This document shows, piece by piece, positions 58,506 through 64,000 of a stretch of DNA of 64,000 bases. The translations under genes and the position numbers were made by a program. Numbering within the stretch: the first letter of the stretch is position 1; each line of letters begins with the position of its first letter. The notes under the pieces are model-generated. The model searched no databases. It saw only the letters and a list, made by a program, of their open reading frames with translations, and had not been told where the DNA came from. Source of the stretch: Treponema sp. CETP13 (GTDB taxonomy: Bacteria > Spirochaetota > Spirochaetia > Treponematales > Treponemataceae); assembly GCA_001885315.1 (NCBI GenBank), contig MLPZ01000005.1, positions 122,368-186,367 on the forward strand, read 5' to 3'.

Positions 58506-58584
58506 GGGCTACGCAGTAGCCCTAACAATCTCTTTCAGCAGAAAGGCACTTTCTGCAATCGGATTGGTTATATTTTCAATAACC
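58506..58584 (-). promoter_or_regulatory. Three consecutive hairpins in the operon leader
   Basis: GGGCTAC-GCA-GTAGCCC (58506-58522), GCAGAAAG-GCA-CTTTCTGC (58538-58556) and GGTTAT-7-ATAACC (58566-58584), all perfectly paired, in 79 nt upstream of the first operon gene. They may be a structured 5' UTR, an oriT or a recombination site. Confidence 0.75.
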
Positions 58585-58632
58585 CCATAAAAAATTGAGA
58601 ATAAACTATTACAAAAGTAACAGCGTAACTGT

Positions 58633-58661
58633 ATTATAAAACAAAAGTGTAATTAAAGCAA
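58633..58661 (-). promoter_or_regulatory. Promoter of the minus-strand operon
   Basis: On the minus strand TTGCTT (58661-58656), a 17-nt spacer and a perfect TATAAT (58638-58633). The leader of about 150 nt contains the three hairpins. Confidence 0.65.
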
Positions 58662-58662
58662 G

Positions 58663-58691
58663 TTGTATTTATATTTATATTATTGTATAAT
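58663..58691 (+). promoter_or_regulatory. Promoter of the divergent PilZ operon, leaderless geometry
   Basis: TTGTAT (58663-58668), a 17-nt spacer and a perfect TATAAT (58686-58691), ending 6 nt before the ATG at 58698. Its -35 is separated from the opposing promoter's -35 by a single base. Confidence 0.65.
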
Positions 58692-58697
58692 ACAAAT

Positions 58698-59180
58698 ATG
58701 TCATTGACAGTAAAGCTTCCTGATAAAAAGAAAAAAGAAGAGTACTCATTGTATGTAAGTACGAAAATTACATACAAAAAAACTTTTTCTGACCTTGGTA
58801 CTCTTATAATATCAGAAGGTTCTGGAATTGCATTTTATTCTGCATCAAATTCAAGACGTGCAATAGTTTATTCAGAAATATCAGAAAGCGGTTCTACACT
58901 TCCTCTCCTGGAAGGAATACTTCCCTATATCAAGCAGCCGGTAAGAATAATTTATAAGGCTAAAGGCCGCAAAGTTGATCTGCTTAAATTCATGGTATAC
59001 AACCTTGAAAAAAAATATGGAGATTCGATTTATAGTTTGGGAGATGTTTACTGGCTTAAGCTTGCTTCATTTATTGATTCAGTAAGAAAACCTAAAGGTA
59101 AGACAGGTTCTTATAAAAGGCAGATATATATGATAACCGAACAATACATAAAGAAAGGGAAAAAAGATGAAAATCTATAA
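58698..59180 (+). CDS. Hypothetical protein, first gene of the PilZ operon
   Basis: 160 residues from MSLTVKLPDKKKKEEY. The start at 58698 is preferred because upstream in-frame codons fall inside the -10. Alpha/beta content (FSDLGTLIISEGSGIAFYSASN, LLEGILPYIKQPVRIIYKAKG) with a basic C-terminus. It overlaps the PilZ gene by 14 nt. No family recognised. Confidence 0.65.
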   Translation: MSLTVKLPDKKKKEEYSLYVSTKITYKKTFSDLGTLIISEGSGIAFYSASNSRRAIVYSEISESGSTLPLLEGILPYIKQPVRIIYKAKGRKVDLLKFMVYNLEKKYGDSIYSLGDVYWLKLASFIDSVRKPKGKTGSYKRQIYMITEQYIKKGKKDENL

Positions 59181-59883
59181 GGGAATTTTAGATGCACTGA
59201 TGATTAAATCTGTTTATGTAATTTCAAACGAAAATATATATATGTGCATCCCGTTGGATATACATGACACTAATTGGACTGTTTCCTGCGATTCTGAATA
59301 CATAACAGGTAAAATCCAGTTGAAAGTGAATTTCAATGGTTCATTTATTTTTTTCAATGCCATTATTGAAAAAAAAGACCAGGAAACTGTAAGTGCTTTT
59401 CTTTATGAAATACAAATAGAAGAAGCAGAAAAAAAAGCTGATAATCAGAAAGCCGTATTCTTTATGATACTCTCTGAAATTGAAGAGGACTATAAGGAAT
59501 ATAACAGACGTAAAGAAGAACGATTTGAAATCGGACTTGATGAACAACGCATTAAAGCAATCAATTTTAAGGATGCTGAACACAAGCTCATTATCAACAA
59601 AAAGCAGCTTCCGTGCGTGATAAACAATATTTCATATTCAGGTGCAAAAATTACGACAGAAGAAGAAAACTTTGAAGTAAACAAAAGAATTGGTCTTTGC
59701 CTTTCATTTATAAATCCTATAGATCAGATATTTTTAATAGGTACTATACAAAACTGTTTTCTTAAAACAATAAACGGTAAAAACATCGTTTCTGTTCTTT
59801 CTCTTGAGTTAGAACAGCCGCCTTACGAGTATAATAAAAGACTTCAGCTTTTTATAAAAAAAATATCGGAGGATAAAAAATGA
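59167..59883 (+). CDS. PilZ-domain protein (putative c-di-GMP receptor)
   Basis: 238 residues. The C-terminal half contains the PilZ signature: RRKEERFEIG (RxxxR equivalent) followed by VINNISYSGAKIT (the D/NxSxxG motif) and a beta barrel ending FLIGTIQNCFLK and NIVSVLSLELE. The N-terminal 115 residues are a YcgR-N-like beta domain (IYMCIPLDIHDTNWTVSC, GKIQLKVNFNGSFIFFNAII). It should bind c-di-GMP and alter a partner. The partner is probably encoded in this operon. Confidence 0.8.
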   Translation: MKIYKGILDALMIKSVYVISNENIYMCIPLDIHDTNWTVSCDSEYITGKIQLKVNFNGSFIFFNAIIEKKDQETVSAFLYEIQIEEAEKKADNQKAVFFMILSEIEEDYKEYNRRKEERFEIGLDEQRIKAINFKDAEHKLIINKKQLPCVINNISYSGAKITTEEENFEVNKRIGLCLSFINPIDQIFLIGTIQNCFLKTINGKNIVSVLSLELEQPPYEYNKRLQLFIKKISEDKK

Positions 59884-60059
59884 TGATTAATCTGTTTTAT
59901 AAGACCATGAGAATCCTTACATGGATAATAATAATTATTGCAATAATCCTGGTGCTTTCAAAGCTCCTGCCCTTTATAGGTGATATTTTTCAAACCATCA
60001 CAAAACTTATTAAAGGTTTTGCAGATAAACTGTCTTCAGTAAAAGACTTGATAAAGTAA
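59880..60059 (+). CDS. Small single-pass membrane protein
   Basis: 59 residues, overlapping the PilZ gene by ATGA. One long hydrophobic helix (ILTWIIIIIAIILVLSKLLPFIG) and an amphipathic C-terminal helix ending KLSSVKDLIK. The overlap makes coupling to the PilZ protein likely, so it may be that protein's membrane partner. Confidence 0.65.
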   Translation: MMINLFYKTMRILTWIIIIIAIILVLSKLLPFIGDIFQTITKLIKGFADKLSSVKDLIK

Positions 60060-60086
60060 GAGGCAAAGTGTAAAGAGAATATGCAC

Positions 60087-60116
60087 TTGACAGCCAGGTG
60101 TAATTAAAACTATAAT
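60087..60116 (+). promoter_or_regulatory. Consensus promoter with leaderless geometry
   Basis: TTGACA (60087-60092), an 18-nt spacer and TATAAT (60111-60116), both perfect, ending 6 nt before the ATG at 60123. The spacer contains GTGTAATTAAA, which is repeated exactly at 58647-58657. Confidence 0.75.
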
Positions 60117-60122
60117 TCAACT

Positions 60123-60707
60123 ATGAGTGAATTGAGTGTTACTGACTTTATTAAACAGAAAGAAGCAGAGAATCGATTTGATTATAGAAAGTTTTCAGAC
60201 GATGACACATACGCATTAAGGGATTTAAAAACTGCTGCAGAAAAGAAACTTTTATGGCAGTATATTGTTGCCCTAGGTATTCCAGATAATGCAGAAAGCA
60301 AAAACTCAGTTTATTACTATTACAACGGCAAATTCAAATCCATTGCAAATCCAAATGTTTTCCGCTGCAGGGAAAAGATGCAGCCATCCCGCTGGTATTA
60401 CAAGGTCGGAGAAAAACTTCCAGAACCAGTAATTTTTACACCAAAATATTCTGTAGAAGACCTTATGTATAAAGAATCTATTGGGCATGTAAAGTTCAGA
60501 GAGCTTCAGAAGCAGTACACTGTACAAGGACTTGCAGACAAATATGACCTGAACTTTAATCAGATAAAAAATGTTCTTTATCGAAGAATGAATCCACTTA
60601 CAGGACGAGAGTGCTTTAAAATACTTCCACAATATACATTTATCATCAAGCTTCGTGATGTAATAAACCCAGATCTGTGGTATATTTTCCCGGAAGAAAT
60701 TGAATAA
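60123..60707 (+). CDS. Hypothetical protein with probable C-terminal helix-turn-helix
   Basis: 194 residues. MSELSVTDFIKQKEAENRFDYRKFSDDD at the N-terminus; FRELQKQYTVQGLADKYDLNFNQIKNVLYRRMN looks like an HTH. A regulatory or DNA-binding role is possible. It has the best sigma70 promoter in the element and no Shine-Dalgarno. It converges with the DUF3990-type module. Confidence 0.65.
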   Translation: MSELSVTDFIKQKEAENRFDYRKFSDDDTYALRDLKTAAEKKLLWQYIVALGIPDNAESKNSVYYYYNGKFKSIANPNVFRCREKMQPSRWYYKVGEKLPEPVIFTPKYSVEDLMYKESIGHVKFRELQKQYTVQGLADKYDLNFNQIKNVLYRRMNPLTGRECFKILPQYTFIIKLRDVINPDLWYIFPEEIE

Positions 60708-60712
60708 TTCAT

Positions 60713-61192
60713 TCAATATCCTCTGTTGTAATTGTCGATCTTTTTTTCTGCAAGAGAATCCATTTTATCACAAAACTGCCTTATATCCATTTCATGATAT
60801 GGATTATAAAGATTTATGATTTTGTTTATATCAGCAGCCCTGTTTATTTCAGAAAAAGTTTTATTTGAAGACCATTGATAATATGCCAAAGACCAGCCAG
60901 CCCAGTATTCAGGACTGCGGTGCAGCTTTAACCCGGATTCAGAAAGCCGGTTTCTGTATTCTCCTATATCTTTCTTTGCAATATCAAAAGCAATTTCTGT
61001 TCCAGATTTTCCCCACACGGTAAAAGGGTCTCCATTTTCAAATTTATGAGGATAATTACTTTTTAAAAAAGAATCATAAAAATCAGCAGGCTTATAGTCC
61101 AAATAATAAACTGCGACATCAATCATCGCTGCGAGAGCTTCTTGTGCTGACTGGAGATATTCCTTGCTGTAAGAGTTTTTTTTCTTCATCAC
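60713..61192 (-). CDS. Putative partner/antitoxin of a DUF3990-type module
   Basis: 159 residues, helical. SKEYLQSAQEALAAMIDVAVYYLDYK, HRSPEYWAGWSLAYYQWSSNKTFSEI and LYNPYHEMDIRQFCDKMDSLAEKK are distinctive and recall a family encoded beside DUF3990 toxin-like proteins in Firmicutes (memory only). It overlaps the upstream gene by 74 nt, as is common in toxin-antitoxin pairs. It appears intact. Confidence 0.55.
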   Translation of the reverse strand: MMKKKNSYSKEYLQSAQEALAAMIDVAVYYLDYKPADFYDSFLKSNYPHKFENGDPFTVWGKSGTEIAFDIAKKDIGEYRNRLSESGLKLHRSPEYWAGWSLAYYQWSSNKTFSEINRAADINKIINLYNPYHEMDIRQFCDKMDSLAEKKIDNYNRGY

Positions 61193-61556
61193 TTATCCTA
61201 CCTCGTATAATATCAGTTAATAATATATCGTTATCAGAAATCTTTTCAAGTTTGCTGTTAGTATAGATTTCTCTGGCTTTATTTTCTCTTGCAATCTTTT
61301 TTTCAAACCAAATAGATGCAGGAGCCTTATGAACAGTGTTAAATGTAAGCTTTGAAAACGCCTTTTCAGATTTTATTGCGTACTGGTTTCCAAGCTCCCC
61401 AAGGTACATTGCATTGGATAAGGTTTTATATGTTATACCATTATTCAAAAATGCTTTTGCAAACTGAAAATAAGAATCATCAGCTCTATATCCTACAATA
61501 ACATCATAATTTTCATAATCTATATTGAAATTATTCATCAAAAAATCTTTTGCAGA
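61119..61556 (-). pseudogene. DUF3990-like protein, 5' end removed by IS66 insertion
   Basis: The frame YDVIVGYRADDSYFQFAKAFLNNGITYKTLSNAMYLGELGNQYAIKSEKAFSKLTF matches the C-terminal half of DUF3990, a family proposed to be ADP-ribosyltransferase toxins. The expected N-terminal part (YHGS-type start) is absent. Codons remain open upstream of the only start-like TTG (61541) straight into the IS66 left end at 61557. The gene is therefore cut, and the rest would lie beyond 64,000. Confidence 0.6.
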
Positions 61557-61569
61557 GTAAGCGTCAATT
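61557..61569. repeat. IS66 left terminal inverted repeat
   Basis: GTAAGCGTCAATT; IS66 termini typically start GTAA. Thirteen bases match the right end perfectly, with weaker similarity continuing inward. Confidence 0.9.
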
Positions 61570-61603
61570 AAAACACACCTTGCTAAAAAAATAAGAAGTC
61601 AGT

Positions 61604-63211
61604 TTATTTTTTAAACTTAGAAATCGTAATATTCCAAGGGAGTAATTGTTCGAGCTCAGATTCCTCGTTACATAATGGAGCTTGCTCAAATAAACAGCGC
61701 AGATAATCAACAGGTTCAATGTTATTTGCTTTTGCCGTTTCTATGAGAGTGTATAAAAAGCAAGAACTCTTTGCTCCTGCTGGACTTCCCGAAAACATCC
61801 AGTTTTTACGTCCCATCACAAATGGTTTGATAGATTGTTCGGCTTTGTTATTATCTGGAGTAAGGGAAGCGCAATCTAAATAAGCAATTAAAAAGGGCCA
61901 TTGATTTAACGCATATTTGACTGCTTTGCCCATTGTTAAAGAGGGTGGGATTTGTGTCAGCTTTTTATCAAGCCATGTCTTAAACTTTTCAAATAATGGC
62001 AATACAGTTTCTTTGCGTTTTTCCAAAAATGTTTCATCAGCTAAATTTTGTTTTCTTAGGTTGTCTTCTGCTTGATAAATCTTTTTTATAAACGACAAAG
62101 CCTGCAAAGGACTTTTAGACTTTTTTTGTGTTTTTGAGGCTTCAAAAAAATTACGCCTAACATGTGCTAAACAGCCTGCATGGATAATTTTATCTTCGGG
62201 GTGAGTGAATCTATGTTTAGCAAGTGCTGATTCATATCCTTGATACCCATCAGTTTGTAAAAAGCCTGAAAAGCCATCGAGAAAATCTGTAATGTAAGCG
62301 GCTTTTCTGCCTGGATGATATTCGTATACAACAACAGGTTTATCTGGTGGTCCTCCACGGCCGAGCCACATATATGATTTTGCCGTATCCGGTCGATTTT
62401 CTTCACCCATAACTTGAACGGTTGTTTCGTCCATTTGCATAGCATGTCCTGTTTTTAAATGATTTTTCATCATTTCTTCCATGGGCAAGAGCTTTTGGTA
62501 CACTTTTTGTTGCCAATTACTCATATTTTGCCGTGAAATGGTAACACCAATGCTTTTAAAGCCATTTTCTTGGCGATAATACGGCAAATACATGCAATAT
62601 TTATTGGTAAATATAAAACTTAATAATCCGGGTGTTGTTATAGATCCAGGAATAATTGTTGCAGGCGTTGGAGCAATTCTAACTGCAGGTTTATCTTCAT
62701 CACCAGAGCCTTCACACACTTTACACGCGTATTTTGGTCTGATTATTTCTTCTACAAAGATTTGAGGTGGTACAATGTGTAATCGCTCACTTTTTTCTTC
62801 ACCTATTTTGACCATCTCTGCACCACAGGCGCAATGTTTTTCTTCTTCAGGAATATCTATAATAGTTGTTTTTCGTGGCAAGTTTTTAGATAATGGTTTT
62901 CGGCCAATTTTTTTTCGATTATGACTTTCTACATGAACCGTTTCGTCTTTTTCATCAATCTGTTCACTATCTTCACTGTTGTTTTCTTCTAATTCTGCTT
63001 CATCAAATAGTTCTTGTTGACTAGGATCTATTTGATCTGCAGAGCGTCCAAAACGACGCAAAAGAGCGATTTTTAATTGCTCTACTGTCATTTGTAATTT
63101 ATTTTCAAGTAAGGTATTTCGAGTTTTTAATTGGGTTGTTTTAGTTTCAAGCTGACTGCATTTACTTTCAAGTTGTGCTATGTATTCGTCTTTATCTACA
63201 GTCTTTTCCAT
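61604..63211 (-). CDS. tnpC: IS66 transposase TnpC
   Basis: 535 residues, the DDE transposase. An N-terminal leucine-zipper coiled coil (LESKCSQLETKTTQLKTRNTLLENKLQ), an acidic linker, a zinc-binding region (CACGAEM...CKVC), then the catalytic core with MQMDETTVQVMG, LQTDGYQGYE and NNKAEQSIKPFVMGRKNW carrying the D, D and E. It appears full-length. Confidence 0.95.
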   Translation of the reverse strand: MEKTVDKDEYIAQLESKCSQLETKTTQLKTRNTLLENKLQMTVEQLKIALLRRFGRSADQIDPSQQELFDEAELEENNSEDSEQIDEKDETVHVESHNRKKIGRKPLSKNLPRKTTIIDIPEEEKHCACGAEMVKIGEEKSERLHIVPPQIFVEEIIRPKYACKVCEGSGDEDKPAVRIAPTPATIIPGSITTPGLLSFIFTNKYCMYLPYYRQENGFKSIGVTISRQNMSNWQQKVYQKLLPMEEMMKNHLKTGHAMQMDETTVQVMGEENRPDTAKSYMWLGRGGPPDKPVVVYEYHPGRKAAYITDFLDGFSGFLQTDGYQGYESALAKHRFTHPEDKIIHAGCLAHVRRNFFEASKTQKKSKSPLQALSFIKKIYQAEDNLRKQNLADETFLEKRKETVLPLFEKFKTWLDKKLTQIPPSLTMGKAVKYALNQWPFLIAYLDCASLTPDNNKAEQSIKPFVMGRKNWMFSGSPAGAKSSCFLYTLIETAKANNIEPVDYLRCLFEQAPLCNEESELEQLLPWNITISKFKK

Positions 63212-63273
63212 ATCAAAATTTTACTATATGTGCTTTTAAATGTAAATTCTTTTTTGAAAAATAGTTGTTCTTT

Positions 63274-63621
63274 TTATGTAATACTTTTGTATTGGAGCTC
63301 TGTATGTGCTTTCCAAAAATCTATGCCGTGTAAAAAGAGTTTAAGTTGTTCTTCACTAATTTCACGAACAGCCTCTTCTGTCATTGGCCAAGGCCATCGT
63401 GCTTTTTCTAATCGCTTTTGAGCGAGCCAAAATCCTGTTTTATCCCATTTTAAGCATTTAATAAGTTTTTTGCTTTTATTACAAAACAGAAAAACACTGT
63501 CGGCGTATATATCCTGATCCATTTCTTCTACAACAATTGCGCTCAAACCAGAAGAGGCTTTTCGTAAATCGGTACTTCCGGTTCTAACAAATATTCTGGT
63601 GTTTTCTAAAGTACATTTCAT
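63274..63621 (-). CDS. tnpB: IS66 accessory protein TnpB
   Basis: 115 residues (IFVRTGSTDLRKASSGLSAIV, DSVFLFCNKSKKLIKCLKWDKTGFWLAQKRLEKARWPWP), the IS66 Orf2 signature. The start overlaps the tnpA stop by 4 nt. Required with TnpC for IS66 transposition. Confidence 0.95.
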   Translation of the reverse strand: MKCTLENTRIFVRTGSTDLRKASSGLSAIVVEEMDQDIYADSVFLFCNKSKKLIKCLKWDKTGFWLAQKRLEKARWPWPMTEEAVREISEEQLKLFLHGIDFWKAHTELQYKSIT

Positions 63622-63929
63622 TTGCAGCTCACCAAAACATTTATGATATTTTGTAAGCTTTCTGCCACTATATTTAAAGGCACGGTGATTTTTATATCTG
63701 CTTTTTCAATTACGATAGTTTGCTTTTCTGAGCTTCTTATTGCTTTTAATGGGGAAAGTTCTACAAAACTATTTTTAGATACTGTTTTTTCGAGCTTTTT
63801 AATCCATCGCCCTAAAGATGCTTGCGAATATCCGTTTTCTCGTGCAAATTGATTTATATTTTTATTACTGGCTTTCCAATTTGTGACAACTGTTTTTATC
63901 TCTTGTTCTGTGTATCGTTTTTTTGGCAT
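63618..63929 (-). CDS. tnpA: IS66 accessory protein TnpA
   Basis: 103 residues with an N-terminal HTH (TEQEIKTVVTNWKASNKNINQFARENGYSQASLGRWIKKLE). First gene of the IS66 operon, translationally coupled to tnpB. Confidence 0.92.
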   Translation of the reverse strand: MPKKRYTEQEIKTVVTNWKASNKNINQFARENGYSQASLGRWIKKLEKTVSKNSFVELSPLKAIRSSEKQTIVIEKADIKITVPLNIVAESLQNIINVLVSCK

Positions 63930-63987
63930 TCTTGTCTCCTTGCCAAATACGATACTCTATTTTATAATCTATTTTAATGTGGGGTTA

Positions 63988-64000
63988 AATTGACGCTTAC
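63988..64000. repeat. IS66 right terminal inverted repeat
   Basis: AATTGACGCTTAC, the exact complement of the left 13 bp, ending at the last base of the window. Confidence 0.9.

Larger units (their letters stand above)
61557..64000 (-). mobile_element. Complete IS66-family insertion sequence
   Basis: About 2444 bp with terminal inverted repeats beginning GTAAGCGTCAATT (61557-61569 and the complement at 63988-64000). It carries tnpA, tnpB and tnpC on the minus strand in the standard IS66 order. The right terminus is the last base of the window, so the expected 8-bp duplication of TTTGCAGA (61549-61556) cannot be checked here. Confidence 0.92.

Noticed and set aside
40015..61556. Integrase, relaxase or type IV secretion genes
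   Set aside because: I looked through all frames for tyrosine/serine recombinase, MOB and VirB/VirD4-type motifs and found none, so I do not call the element an ICE.

Overview
The window looks like a low-GC spirochaete chromosome, most likely a Treponema-type gut or oral species, that passes at about 39.5 kb into a degenerate plasmid-like or integrative element. The assignment to Treponema rests on gene content and protein sequence character (grpE-dnaK-dnaJ beside SpoIIE-type phosphatases, asnA, an oadGAB sodium pump, a Cache chemoreceptor, c-di-GMP proteins); no rRNA is present to confirm it.

Chromosomal part, 1-39.5 kb: an edge-truncated membrane protein and a PP2C phosphatase; the grpE-dnaK and dnaJ chaperones; an unknown gene with asnA; infC-rpmI-rplT followed by a coiled-coil protein, zapA and a YaiI/YqxD protein; an HD-GYP protein; a pseudouridine synthase and a GH3 lipoprotein; oadG-oadA-oadB; clpB; a flavodiiron protein, asd and dapA; HU; tyrS; a TetR regulator divergent from nadE; an iron alcohol dehydrogenase; a GT4-GH130 carbohydrate pair; a chemoreceptor and a bacteriohemerythrin. 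I saw no broken gene between 0.7 and 37.6 kb.

Transition, 37.8-40.0 kb: four consecutive damaged small genes (three frameshifted, one truncated VOC fragment) lie against the tmRNA gene ssrA on the minus strand, which has a textbook promoter and an encoded tag ending ALAA. Beyond ssrA come two structured plus-strand leaders. One has a short leader ORF before a strong terminator with an alternative pairing; the other has mutually exclusive hairpins just ahead of parA.

Element, 40.0-61.55 kb: the plus strand carries parA, parB, a putative replication initiator with five 33-bp in-frame repeats, ssb and small orphan genes including a paralogous pair. The minus strand carries an operon of about nine mostly unrecognised genes (58.5 down to 46.1 kb) with an ArdC-like first gene and a very large last gene containing a JAB/RadC-type motif. 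Hairpins punctuate the operon and similar translation-start sequences recur. Back-to-back promoters at 58.6 kb drive it and a divergent operon containing a PilZ protein. A possible toxin-antitoxin pair (DUF3990-like) follows, cut by a complete IS66-family element at 61,557-64,000 whose right terminus is the last base of the window. No integrase, relaxase or type IV secretion gene is visible, so the element probably continues past the window or has lost them.

The element carries several inactivating lesions: a gene with two opposite homopolymer frameshifts, a gene with an in-frame TAA, a methyltransferase tail, and the IS66-cut toxin-like gene. A second theme is promoter geometry: grpE, clpB, nadE and two element genes each have the -10 hexamer exactly 6 nt before ATG and no evident Shine-Dalgarno, which predicts leaderless mRNAs.
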